The notes under the pieces are model-generated. The model made no database searches and had not been told where the DNA came from. It saw only the letters and a program-made list of their open reading frames with translations. A program made the translations under genes and the position numbers. A stretch of DNA of 64,000 bases from Acanthococcus lagerstroemiae (taxonomy: Eukaryota > Arthropoda > Insecta > Hemiptera > Eriococcidae): the NCBI GenBank assembly GCA_031841125.1, contig CM063114.1:44413574-44477573 (forward strand), written 5' to 3'. Positions 43,700 to 55,801 of this stretch are shown here, in pieces; the first letter of the stretch is position 1, and each line of letters begins with the position of its first letter.

Positions 43700-44150
43700 C
43701 TCCTGAGCTTTCAGCTAAAGTTGTGTAGCAAATTGAAATGATCGCATTTTTACTGCCGTAACTATTTGTGATTTCGAATTCATGTTCGCCGAATCACGTG
43801 CGTTCGATGTTCGAATTTCGTTTTTTGAACTTTTCACTTCGACTGAAGAAAACTGCGCGCGCACAAGTTTTCTGGATAATTTCGTTGCTATGTAGTTGTG
43901 AACGCGATGAGCTCTGCTCCCCACTACGTCCGTGGAAAAGGTGATATAAACGAGGAGCTTACTGCGTGCCGACTGACAGCACCATTTTTATTACAACTTG
44001 GTTCTTTCTTTCATTCGCGTTTAGTTCAACCAACCTGATAAAATCGTGTTCGTATTTGCGTTCCGCACGGTTCACGTATTCGCTTCAATATTTATTTCGT
44101 GTTTATGTCGTGAAAATTGTACGCCATCGAGAGCTCGCAGATAAGTAACG
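43700..44150. promoter_or_regulatory. CpG-bearing segment, possible promoter and first exon
   Basis: This stretch has many CpG (GCGCGCGC near 43856, CACGTGCG, TTCGCGTT) in an otherwise CpG-poor region. On the plus strand a TATA-like GATATAAA lies at 43943-43950. A good splice donor (AAC|GTAAGT) lies at 44149/44150. That would make about 43970-44149 a first exon of a rightward gene whose later exons I cannot identify. The minus strand is equally open to a divergent start. Low certainty. Confidence 0.3.
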
Positions 44151-44763
44151 TAAGTACCTATAATATCTACTAATAGCTGGTACCGTGTAAGTGCCGTGTA
44201 AAACTGGCTTGTGACGGATTCAACAGATGATGTTTTTGGTGTCTGTACGTTGGACGAAATGAAACCCATTTGTCAAAAAACATGATTTGTTAGCTGTCAG
44301 CTCTCGGAGCTACCCTTTGTATGGAGAGGTTTGCTGTAGAACGTATGAGTGCGATTGACAGACAAGCCCCTTCTGTATCCCATCGTTATATCAGTTCGCA
44401 GCATGGGCGAGATTTCCGCATAGTTATATCTACTTTACATGCTCTGGTTATCACAGTGGTCCGTTTTTAATAATTTAGTACTTGCAGTAGTATTCCAATC
44501 ATGAATCATGTATAGGCAGTTTTGTGTGTTCATGTTTTCATCTCTCCTCATCTGGTGTCCAAATCCTTATCGACCTCTTATCCACTTAGGTAGATCTTGT
44601 CTTTATGGGTCAATATGCCGGTATGTGAAAAAGTCTATGTCGGTATTCCTTCTTATACTTATACTTGTAGCTGAATCACTCTATCATGAAACTTTTGTAC
44701 TTATACAGTTGATAAGTACTTAGGTACCTATGTTTATACCTGCAGAGATTTATATGGACACTG

Positions 44764-45000
44764 TTGAGCAAAAACCGCCCAAGTGACATTTGTTGACAAA
44801 ATGAGTTATTAGTAGGTATATGGCTGGAAGGAATGTAAAAAGTGGAATTTTATAAAAATTAGGCTCCCGATAGCCCCGATACAAAAATACGTATCCCAGC
44901 TTATCAGTAAACGCTATGTGTAAGCTGGCATTATTCAATTTGCTTTCAATGAACGTTTTCTCAAAAAACAGATTTTGTCCCTTGGGTGGTTTTTGCTTAA
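44764..45000. mobile_element. TTAA-ended MITE family, copy 3
   Basis: TTGAGCAAAAACCGCCCAAG and the inverse CTTGGGTGGTTTTTGCTTAA bound 237 bases whose interior (GACAAAATGAGTTATTAG, TCTCAAAAAACAGATTTTG) matches the copies at 36113 and 42274. Confidence 0.8.
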
Positions 45001-46639
45001 TTTTGTCCATGTAGTCTAAACAAGCGTTGGAAAATGCTGATTTGGAAAAATCACTTTTTGATTTCATTTTATGGTGTCAAGTATTTTCTGAATTCTACTG
45101 ACTTATTCCAAATCATTCTTGTAAATAGGTATTTGGCTCTGAAACAGACAGTTTTCATTCTGCTCTGATGGAGAAAAATGCTAAAATAATAAACTATACG
45201 TGCAGAACAGTTTGTTACTTGTAAATTAGCAGCAGCTACGAGTAACAAGGCCCGATCATCAAACAGTTTTTTTATCTTATCAGCATTCGCCTATAAAGAG
45301 CGTTCAGCGACTTCTATAACTGATAATCACGCAAAATGATTCTTGATATACTGAGTTTCGCGCATTACAAATGCAATGGCGGTTTATGTGAAGTAAAGTG
45401 CCATTTCTTGACCTCTTCTTTTGAATCGTTTCCTCTTCTGAGGCGTAATTTCAACTTATAAACTTTGATGGCACTACAAAATATCATCTTTCAGTTACAG
45501 CTAATTGCGAATAGATATCCATAAAGGCCTTACCCCTTTGATATACCCGCGTTCAAAAGCAGGTTCAAAATTTCAACATTGGGCATAGGGTGCCAAATCT
45601 TGAGCACTCAAAATGTTGCAAATCTACCTAACATACCTATGTGGTAGTACTGGTAGATAGAGACGTACACGTATGATCAGCACAACATAAGTATCAATAT
45701 ACAATAACGTTTTACATGCCTTCTAAAAATTTTGAAAAAATGCCAGTTGTTGACTGATCATGATTCGGCATTCTCATTGTACTGAAAATGAATACCTATA
45801 GATACAAAAGTGGTGTATATATTGCATAAATTTTGCCCGTTTTGTAAAGAAGTACCGGCGTCCTATACAGCACTTACAGCCATGTTCATGCTTGACTCCG
45901 TGTACTTAAATTTTTTCTTTGTTTTCCCCTGAGTAAATCAAACACAACAATTGATAGAATAGGTGTGCCAAATCTTGACCAGATCAAAAGTTGGCAATTG
46001 TCAGAATCACGAAAACGACTTACCTATAGGTACCTATTATTAGCTTAATATATTCTACCCTGTTAATACTATAATAGTTACTCTGGCGAGCATTATCAAA
46101 TTCGCAATATACCTGAGAGATAGACTAATAGGGAATAATTTGAGGCACTCAGGAATAATACTTATCACTGCTGCTAGAAGGAAGAGTAGAAGGAAAAAAT
46201 TGGGTAGGGGTCGGTAAAGATTCCAGCATGTTCAACAGATAACCAAGAATGTCAAATGTAAGTGTTATTACGAAATGAAAGAACTGGCATAAGATAGGGA
46301 GAAATGGAGAGCTGCATCAAACCGGCTGTAAGACTGATAACCTTATCATCATCAAAGTTACGATACTACAAGAAGTACCTAAACATGCCACTCTTCCAAA
46401 GCTTCTGCACATTCATTAGATGGCGTAATTATTCGTAAATTAAAATTGGAACATGTAGTCTATATCATTACCTGAGTCATTCTTCAAAATGTTGATATTT
46501 CAGGTATGTTTTTTCATGGAGGAAAGTAGGGGATATCTTTTTTCATGGGAGTCGTTAAGAGGCGTTCTGTATAACATATTGGTAAGATTGGGCTGACAGT
46601 GAGGGAATTCTGTATTTTGGCATATCAATCAAAATGATG
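45001..46639. other. Intergenic, no gene supported
   Basis: AT-rich, with scattered TAGGTACCTA words. GGTGCCAAATCTTGAGC (about 45590) and GTGCCAAATCTTGACC (about 45966) hint at another diverged repeat. No coding exon was found. Confidence 0.35.
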
Positions 46640-47260
46640 AATGCCATGCCGAAGGACACATGAAAAAGCCCATGCCGAAAGACAATAGCGAACAGAAAGT
46701 GTCCTGCCATTGATTAGTAGATTCCAAAACAAAAAATTGTATGGAGAGTTGATAAAGGCATACTAACTCATTAATTAGACTTTTTTTTTTTTTGGATAAT
46801 GAACGTCTATCGTTTCATAAAGATGACCATGCAGAAGGACACTTTTTTTTAAACTCTTCAATTTTCGACAGTAATATGCGAATGCACGAGTCTTGTCACA
46901 AAAAAATCGGGATTTGATATGCGGACCCTATTGCTCTGATAAGAATATACAATTTGACCATCAATTGCGACGAAAAAATATTGAAACGTGCCTGTTCTGT
47001 GATTGGTTGGAAAAGAGTCATGCCGATGGACTGATTGGAAAAGATCCATGCCGATGGACAAAGAATCAAGGGACAATTTTCAAAGCTGGCCATACTGTTT
47101 CCCACCTGTGAAGATGCGATTTCAATGTTGCCTTATGATTCCTTCATCCATTTTTAAAGTACCACTACGTTGTCAGTTTGTTCTAATAAAAACAGCTTGA
47201 AAATTTAGAGAAAAAATATAATGAAAATCGTTCGAGGGACAGCCATGCCGACGGACATTT
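46640..47260. repeat. Six dispersed CATGCCGANGGAC motifs
   Basis: CATGCCGAAGGACA (46645), CATGCCGAAAGACA (46671), CATGCAGAAGGACA (46828), CATGCCGATGGACT (47019), CATGCCGATGGACA (47047) and CATGCCGACGGACA (47243) all face the same way at irregular spacing. Confidence 0.7.
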
Positions 47261-47814
47261 GAGCATATTTAGTCCAATTTCGACCCATTAAAAGTGGATC
47301 GAATTTTCTTCTGAAACTGAGTCATATCTATCAACGAAGAAAAAAATAGCCATATCATTAATAGCTTGCGAGCTAACTGCTGGGAACTGAAATATCAGTT
47401 TCTAGGAATAACCCATCTACATTTTTATAGTATTAATGTTGCAATACAACCAAAATTACTTACCATCTTGACCTTGAAAATGTTCTTTCCGCCACATGTC
47501 GATGAAAATCTCTCTATTTTGATCACTCAACTAAATTACCTATAACAAGAGGCGAAGAGGCTATAACTGAACGTGATTCCACAGAAAAATGATAAAACAA
47601 AAGACAGAGATCTGGGCTATACGTTAACATAGACGGCAGCACCTACGCACCTCTCACTACGCTGCTGCTGGCTGCTGAAAAAAATGGTCAATATTTGACA
47701 CCCTGGTCAACAAATGGCACTTTACCGTATACGTATGTGTTAATATTGTCAGAAACTTGCCCACGGCTCCGTGTTCTGAAGACCTTTGGCAGAATGCAGA
47801 GTTAATCAGGTAGT

Positions 47815-47920
47815 TGGTGTGGTGGGACGTATGGCGATGCACGCATGCCAAAGTGGCCCCTGAGACACCGCACCCCCAGCACCGGAAACTACCCTTTCGG
47901 GCATCGCATTAGTGCCGGGG
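47815..47920. repeat. GGTGTGGTGGGACG repeat family, copy 3
   Basis: Nearly identical to the copy at 50117 over its first 90 bases (TGGTGTGGTGGGACGTATGG, CCAAAGTGGCCCC, ACTACCCTTTCG), then stops at a run of G. Confidence 0.8.
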
Positions 47921-50116
47921 GGGGGGGGTAGTTGTAAGAAAGTCTAAAACAGCTTTGTAGTAATGACTTCTGCTTGTCCCTTTTGAAGCCTTTTTTTTTT
48001 TTTTTTTTCTTCTTCTACAATGAACCTACTTGATCACGCCCATGAACAAGGGTGGCAAATACGAACACTCCCCCGTAAACAGAAAATCTATTTTCAACCC
48101 TTCTCCCTAACACAAGAAACTGATTACAAGCCTGCACTCAATCATCAATCATGTTACACATTGCTGCAGTAGTATCACCACATGCGGGGTCTTGTAGGTA
48201 TCAGGGTGTTCTAGCAGTTATTACTTCTGTCGCCCTGTTCCTGTGGAAATCTTTTAGTTACTTCTTTTACTTGATCACGTGATCATTTTTCTTATTCCAA
48301 TTAGGTTTATACCGTTATACCTGTTGAAGTAGATTTGATCTTCATCGACAAAGTCTTTAAAACTTGATTGCACGTATTGAGTATACCTACATAATAAAGA
48401 CTGATAATACTTGTTGATAAGCGTAGTTCGTAATCATATCCTCTGATAATTATTCGATTAATACCTATTGAAGCCATCCATGTGTTTCAAAGGCTGCTGG
48501 CGTAACTGATGATGTAACTATTACACTATTACATAGTAAGATGAATCGTTCTTTTGAAATGTTCTGGATATAACTATGAACAAGTTTTGATCGCTGGCTA
48601 TCAGTCGTACATCTAATTCTAAGTGACCCATGACGCCGTTTTCATGGTGCCTCTGCATACAAATCCTATACCTACTTATCATTTCTTGAGCTTTTAAGTT
48701 TAAAATGAATACCTCCACGTATGTTTTGGATTTTGGCATTCTCTCTAAACTGAAATCCTCAGACATCTAGAATGAAGACGTTCAGCTCCCGAGGATTATT
48801 AAATTCATTTTTGATTTCGGATTACGAGCTTAAGTTAAGGGGAGTGTCAGACCACGGAACAGAATATACGATTAAGTATCATTTCTGTGAATCTTGAAAA
48901 TGATTAAATTTCTGAATGACGTTGCCTGTCAAAGTAGTGTTTATGTACTTTACGTGACCAAGTACATGTATCATTCATACGTGCTGATATAGATGATGCT
49001 GAGAGCACATGCATGAAGACTTATCTGTTGAGACCTCGATTTTATTCGATCTGCTTTATAAAATCCCACTGTTGATCGAATGAAATATTATGAACTAGTT
49101 TCTCGTCTTTTCAAAGATAGTAATTACTCATTTTCATTATCAATTAGGTAATTATATGTTTTAAGTCATTTTCAACATGCCCTGTGCGTTTTATCGACGT
49201 ATACCCGGTACATTAGAGACGGGTGGAGGAACAACAAAACTTGTAGCGTGAACATCGACGTCAATAGTTTAAAACGTAAGAATGAGCCTTCATGTACCGA
49301 AGGAATTCTTTGCTCTTTATCTTGAAAAATTGTACATCTAACGTAAGCTGTAAGTGCCGGTTGTTTGCTGTAGTACGTGTTTTCTGTGTTTGTGCTGTGA
49401 TAAATAATCTTATATCTGTTTCGTATATTATCTATATCTTACACGTGACATGTGTGTATATAGTATGTATAGTATCATCGAGCCATGAATTCATAATTAT
49501 ACCTAAGTACCTAATATTCTGTAGCCTGTGCAGGAGTCTGCCGGACTGCAAAATATGCCATAATTACTGCCTGTGAATGCGATAAGTCAGATTGGAAGGT
49601 GTGGTCTCTGCCTAGAAGTGAAAACAAAATAAATTGAAGAGTTAGGAAACGTCCAGGAAGAAAGATTTAGGGCAACTGCCCCCCCCCCCCCACACACACA
49701 CAGAAAACATGAGAATTACTGAAACAGGAGAAAAATAATGCTATAGAATTTTTAACATGACGATATTTTCATACTGCACATATGCCTTTATAGTAGACGG
49801 AGAGGAGGTTCAAGTTTGTAATGATAGCCTAAGAGGGGAAGATCGGTTTTCATATATCTTTTTGTCTTGTGTTTTTTGGTGTTTTATGTCTTTATATGCA
49901 GAGTTTTTCCCCTTTTTCATAGAAGTGGTGGAGGAAAAGATGGAAAGAAATAGAAGGTCTGTGCCTGTATGCCAGATGGGCAGGGGGAAGTCAGGTCTTG
50001 ATTAATAAAGAAATGATACAAGTGTAACTAAGACAAACCTGTGTCGTTTTTATTTCCATGCGTTGGCTTAAGTGATCATAAACATAATAAAGAGACTCCA
50101 AGATATAATGAAGACA
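47921..50116. other. Intergenic, no gene supported
   Basis: Contains a T run (47989-48010), a C run followed by CA repeats (49679-49701), and short frames (48521-48766, 49292-49576, 49757-50005) without recognised domains. The short frame MPCAFYRRIPGTLE near 49178 could belong to an exon but has no support. Confidence 0.3.
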
Positions 50117-50655
50117 TGGTGTGGTGGGACGTATGGCGATGCACGCATGCCAAAGTGGCCCCTAAGACACCGCACCCCCGGCCCTGGAAACTACCCTTCC
50201 GAGTATCGCACCCGTGGCCAGAGGGACGCTTTGAGGCCGGCCCCAGCCCCCATTTCGCCTTGCCGCTTCCGGTGCGCGCGTCCTGCAAGGGTCATCATGG
50301 GCTTCCCTATGGACCGAGGTTCGCGCTCCCCGGGCTACCTGGAATTCAGGTCTCCTTAGCCAGACGCGCTTCCTCTTCACTCATCCCTCACCTCCTCGTC
50401 TTGGTACGTGTGGCGATGCAGGCAGGTTGCGGCAGCGGGGGAGCCCTGCCGGAGGGTCCGCAGCAGCTGCAGCAGCTCTTCTCGAATGGTACAGAGTTGT
50501 CCTGTTCGATGGTGTGGGCCGAGCTTCATTCGTCTGCCCTCTGCCTCGACGACTCCGTCTTCATCTCCTTCTTCATGATGGCCGAGGCAAAGGCCGACAC
50601 CAGGTTCCATCCGCTTCGACTCTCCATGATCTCCGGAACCCGAGAATCGGGCGAG
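50117..50655. repeat. Longest copy of the GGTGTGGTGGGACG family, GC-rich
   Basis: About 540 bases of high GC in AT-rich surroundings. The first 120 bases match the other three copies. The rest is unique in this window. On the minus strand an ATG frame at 50627-50526 reads MESRSGWNLVSAFASAIMKK and ends after 33 codons. On the plus strand one frame gives YGDARMPKWPLRHRTPGPGN before a stop. Neither gives a full domain. The family shares one border and varies at the other, as 5'-truncated retroposons do if read on the minus strand. I do not recognise the parent element. Confidence 0.6.
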
Positions 50656-51342
50656 AATAAAATTCTCTATGTATGTATCATAATTTGATGCACAATTAAA
50701 GGTGAAAACTTATTTATTTATTTTATTAACTTGAATATCGATTAGAAGCGGTACATTTGTTTTGCTTATGAATAAAAATATGAATAAAGGTCAAAAACCT
50801 AACCACAAGCTGACTTGCGATTGAAACAAACAAGAACAAGGTAGTTTAATGTGTTTGCAATATTTTGTATGATTTTGGAAAAAAATTTTAATTTGGGCCT
50901 TTTTTCCAAAGTATTTCTGCAGCCTCGTAGCCATGGGAAGCAAGCTGGTGCTGATCCCCCCTAGGCAAAGATACCACCATTAAAAAATCATCATTCCACA
51001 GAACGAGAAAGAAAGGAGGGATAAAGAAAATTAATATCACTGAAACATTTTAAAATTTATAACAAAAACTGTTAACTAATTTGGGATTCTTGGATTGGGA
51101 ATGGAATTTTTATGTAATGGCCCAGTTCTCATATATATCTTCACATTATATACTATGTGTATCCTTAACTATCCCCCACCCCCTCTGTTAATCAGTCAGC
51201 ACCCTCTACCGCAGCTGGCGGGCTGCGGTTCTATATTTCTGGATTTGGCTAAAGTATCATCAGATTATTGCGAGAAATACCCATGGTAGAATGTGGCCTA
51301 CGATGAATAAAATATTTGCATACCTACATTTTGAGGGGGGTT
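50656..51342. other. Intergenic, no feature recognised
   Basis: AT-rich DNA with no coding or repeat structure that I can define. Confidence 0.3.
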
Positions 51343-53101
51343 AAAACCCCCAAAAATGAGTTTTTTCACATTATTTTGAAAAATATCAACTCTGAATTTT
51401 AAAAAATAACAAATTCGGAGTCTGCGTACAATTTCCGATCCGATGATACCCAACACTAGCCTTTTCAAGTAAAACACGAGCCCTTAAGAGGGGGTTCAAA
51501 ATTTTGAATTTTTGAAAATCTCAGGTACTTTAATGTTATAAGTTGAAAACTGTACCTAAATGATATTTTATCGTGCCCCAACGTTTGTCTATAAGTATGT
51601 GAGGAATTTGCAAAAGTATTTTGACACAGTCGCAACCCTATCCGGGGGTGGACCATTTTGATATCCTCTTTTTTTTTCTTTTTCGCGAAGAATGAAGATG
51701 TGCCCATTCTGAATGGGAAAGAATGAAAGTTTTTTTTCCTTAATTCGGCATCTCTGACGGCAAGGTCTCGTTTCTTTCTCGGTAAAAAAAAAAAAAATCG
51801 ATCCCATTAATCAAGGCTAGAGCTAAACTCGGGATTTTTTATGGAAAGATCACTAAAATAGGAGTTTTTGGGTCGTTGATTTCGAAAATTTCACCAGAAG
51901 ATTCTTCTTTAGACCCTGAATTGACTTTCAGAGTTCTCTATTCTTGGAAAATTAAGTAACGAATCAAAATACGAGCAGTTTTTTGCATCGTTGAATTCGA
52001 AAGCTTCTATGAGCTTTCTTATTAAACTGCGATTTAGGCCCCAAAATTCAAATTGATTTTTAGGAAATCGAATAAAGTATTAGAATTTTCTGGGTTGCTG
52101 AATTCGAAAACTTCTTCAGATTCCTCTTGGATTTCCGATTTAGGCTTCAAAAGCCAAAACTGGTCTCCAGAAGTGTTTAAAATTGACTTCCCGGTAACCG
52201 AATCAAATATCGAAATGGGGAATGAGAGAGGAGAGGTCGCCTAGTTTGGAAATTCCATCAACGCGATAAATTTTCGATATTGACTCTCGGGCAGGCCCCA
52301 ACACCAAAATGAAAGTCGAAATTGAACGAACTTGATTTAATCTTTCAACATTTTCAGAACCATCAAATTACCAAAATTCAAATTGGAGGAAAAATTTCAA
52401 AATTATCCAAGTACGAGTTATTATAAAGGGAACATTCAAGTCTTTAAAAATCAAAAACTATGAAATTGAACCAAAATTAGGAATTACAATAGTCGCTGTA
52501 TCAATAGATTATTTGGGTTTTCAACGTTAATTAATTTTTGTCAATCTTTGGACTTCAAATGTTGGCTCGTAAATATGCAAGCTTCAATGAGTTTTTTCTT
52601 CAACATTACACGCAAAAATTGCCATTTAACCTAAGAAGGATGAAGTCCAATCAAAAGTCCAAGGGTCATTACTAAATTTGTAACAGCTCCCCAGCCCCTT
52701 CCCACACCTAAAACAAGAAAATGGAAATAAAACAACTTTCACTTCGATAGTTCAATCATTATTTATAAAATCATATATGCTGCTTTTGAAATTTCGGCAT
52801 TTGACGATTTAATCATTTCTCAAGAGATTAGGATGTTTGTATTGATGAAAATGAATCAGCGATCTTTAGCATTTTCAGAAACAGTCTGTTAATTTGAATT
52901 TAAGATCGTAAGAACTCACCACTGCAATAGTCTACTCGATTTGTAAAAACTAATTAATGTTTGTCCATTTCGATTTATGGGATCTTTTAAGCTTGAATCA
53001 GATTCAAAATTTAGCGCATGTTCGAATTCAACTACCCTTAAGGTCAGTAATTAATGTCGATAGTCTATCCACTTTGGGATCCCATTTTGAGTTCTGGAGT
53101 C

Positions 53102-53471
53102 CAGGGACGTACCGAAGAGTTTTTCTTGAGGAAAGGGGGGGTAGAAATAGTGAAAGTCCCTACTGACTCAACTCAAAATTCCCAAGTATTAATGCAAAAG
53201 AAGAAGGGACGTACCGAAGAGTTTTTCTTGGGGGAAAGGGTAGGGGGAGATAAAAATTGTGAACATCTCAACTGACTCAACTCAAAATTTCCAAGTATCA
53301 ATGCAAAAGAAGAGAAACCTGTTGACTTGTTGGATTTTTCCAACCTCTCAACTCAATTCCCAAGTATCAAAGCAAAAAAAAAAACTTTTAACTTGTTAGA
53401 TTTTTTCAACTCGCCTAACTGGAATAGTAAATTTTCCCGTTGCCCCCTGCCCCCTTATCGGTACGTCCCTG
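53102..53471. mobile_element. hAT-type MITE, CAGGGACGTACCGA family, copy 1
   Basis: Begins CAGGGACGTACCGAAGAGTT and ends TATCGGTACGTCCCTG. The start of the element is repeated internally near 53209. The interior words CTCAACTCAAAATTYCCAAGT recur several times. No target duplication is recognisable. Confidence 0.75.
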
Positions 53472-53567
53472 CCTATTCAATAATTCGGCAATTGACAAAT
53501 TTTGAAACTGTTCTTTTGAATTTTTCATTTTCTAAGAACGTTTGTTCGTTTGTTTGTTTATTATTAA

Positions 53568-54146
53568 GGGGCGGATTTTTATGCGCTAAAAACGCAAAAT
53601 ATGCGCATATTTCATGCGCTAAAAATCAAAAATATGCATATTTTTTTCTCGAAATATGAACAAAATATGCAAAATCAATATGGGTGTCGTTGCAAAGGTC
53701 TTGAAAAATTACGTCTGTTTACAGCACTTACCTCAAAATTTAAGTAAAATACTTAGAACCAGGCGCTTCGTGTTTAAAGTAGTTCCGCGAAAGCAAGTGT
53801 AGAGCGCTAGTGAAGCTATCAAAAACTAAAAAATGTTCACTATCCAGGAGTCAAAACTGAAAAATTTTCTTAATCCAGAAGTCAAAAAAGTTCAAAATTG
53901 AAAAATTTTGCAAATATGCGGTAAAAATGAAAAAAAACTCGAAATTATGAGGAAATTTGTGAAAATATGTGCTAAAAGTGGTCGTTTTATGAAAAAATAT
54001 GATTTTATTGGCAAAATATGCAAAATATGAAAAAACAAGTTGGGCTCATTCGCTTCGAAATGACGTGAAACGGATAAATACCTGGAATATATCGATTCTA
54101 CTTCAACACAGAAAAACATATAATTTCATAGAAATCCGCCCCTTAT
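53568..54146. mobile_element. MITE with TAAGGGGCGGATTT ends
   Basis: TAAGGGGCGGATTTTTATG at the left and CATAGAAATCCGCCCCTTA at the right are inverted repeats. The interior is dominated by AATATGC and AAAATATGAAAAA words. About 580 bp, noncoding. Confidence 0.75.
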
Positions 54147-54509
54147 TTATTATTATTTCTTTTTAGCGCCCTAAGAAACCAGTCCGTGCATGCTTCGGTA
54201 ATATCAAAATGGTCCAGCTCCCGGATAGGGGTGCGACTGTGTCAAAATACTTTTGCAATCCCTCACATACTTATAAACAAACGTTGGGGCACGATAAAAT
54301 ATAATTTAGGTACAGTTTTCAACTTATAACATTGAAGTACCTGAGATTTTCTTGAACCCCCTCTTAAGGGCTCATGTTTTACTTTAAAGGAGCCATGTTG
54401 GGTATCATCGGATCGGAAATTGTACGCAGACTCCGAATTTGTTATTTTTTTAAAATTCAGAGTTGATATTTTTCAAAATAATGTGAAAAAACTCATTTTT
54501 AGGGGTATC

Positions 54510-55801
54510 TCACCCACCTCCACCACCACCACAAAAAAAATTTCCTCAACACTTGGAGCTCTTGGGTTTTATGGGGTGTCTACTGAGATCCTTTTGAACA
54601 CATTCCCGCAAAAAGCCCGCTGTCATAAATTTTTTCGACTTTTTTTGTAGGATGCCTAGGCTATTAAGCATATTTAATCAAATTTTGACCCATTAAAAGT
54701 GGATCAAATTTTCTAAAAGCTTGAAAAAGTATAATTGAGCCATATCTATTAACGAAAAAAAAAACAACCATATCATTAATAGCTCGTGAGATAACTGCTT
54801 GGGACTGAAATACCCATATTTTCGAAGAATAACTCGCATATCAGTTGGATCAAGAGACATGTCGGTACACAGAATGATAGAAACTCTCGAAATGAGATCA
54901 TTTTATATCAGGAGTGATTTTTCGAGGTATGATTCCAACATCCACTGATACTGAAATGTTCGTATCAATTAAAAACCCAGTTGTGATTGTCTGCTCAGTA
55001 TTCGGTACACGAGATCAGAACTTGCGAGGCGTGGTGCGAGTGTAAATATTATTTTTAAAAATGGCGAATCGTACGAAAATGATATTGGTATATAATAAAT
55101 CGTCCATATCCGCAATATATAGTCGATGAAGCTGTAGGTACAGCTCATTGCTATGCCGATCATATTTCTTTATGTGGTTATTTCTGCTCGTAAATTCATG
55201 GCTCAGCTCGTTGTTAATTTCATTGTAGAAATGGTCTCTTTCTCAATCTCCTTTGCCGCAAATTCACTGTAGGTAACTGTCGACCGTTGTTACAATTGCT
55301 TCAGATACTTGACTCGTTATTACGTCCGTGAAATCTTCACTACTCTGTTTACTTGTCTATGTTTACCCTTGATTAGCAATAATAATGCCGCCGGTACATA
55401 AATAAGTTGTCAATGACTACGGCACAGAGAGTCGTGTTGTGATGGGTGAATGCTAAAAGTGAAGAGATAAGTGCGTGCTTAAACATGTAAAAATTTGAAG
55501 GGCAAAAATAAATGACGGAAATTGAATTAGTTCACGATGCTGTTGCATCATTTCGCGGACCCCAACCTATCAGAGAGTACCCATGCCTGTAGGGTACCCA
55601 AAATTAGACTGGAGTGACGTACAAGACAGTAAAATATGAACCAATTCCCCCCTGCGAGCCATGAGCAAACATACTATGGTTCAATACAGTTAGTTGCAAA
55701 ATTTGGATCGTGCTGGCTGGCGTAGAGGGAGTAGCCCCAAAGCTGTAACAGCAAATTTTAGCTAGTTTTTTGGAAAGCTGTGTAGTCAGCAAAAAAATCG
55801 A
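54510..55801. other. Intergenic, no feature recognised
   Basis: A stretch near 54670-54820 (CCCATTAAAAGTGGATC, CATATCATTAATAGCT) matches 47280-47400, so a further diverged repeat is present. No coding exon was found. Confidence 0.35.

Larger units (their letters stand above)
51343..54509. mobile_element. 3.2-kb element or inversion with inverted arms of about 300 bp
   Basis: The left arm (51343-51672) and right arm (about 54200-54509) are reverse complements in long order: CACATTATTTTGAAAAATAT, ACAAATTCGGAGTCTGCGTA, CAATTTCCGATCCGATGATA, CGTGCCCCAACGTTTGT, ATGTGAGG, AAAAGTATTTTGACACAGTC. Substitutions and small indels show age. The 2.5 kb between holds two younger MITEs and no recognisable protein. 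It may be a large fold-back transposon or an inverted segmental duplication. Confidence 0.75.

Noticed and set aside
49172..49260. Possible short terminal exon (MPCAFYRRIPGTLE...)
   Set aside because: Only 24 codons, no clean acceptor, and nothing upstream to join it to.
50122..50360. Possible SHIPPO/ODF3-like exon (TPGPGN words)
   Set aside because: Only one short PGPG word occurs, and the frame is not kept in the other three copies, so the resemblance is probably chance.
50041..50688. 215-codon plus-strand frame in the GC-rich segment
   Set aside because: High GC lowers stop frequency in several frames at once. The frame crosses a dispersed repeat, and another frame and the other strand are equally open.
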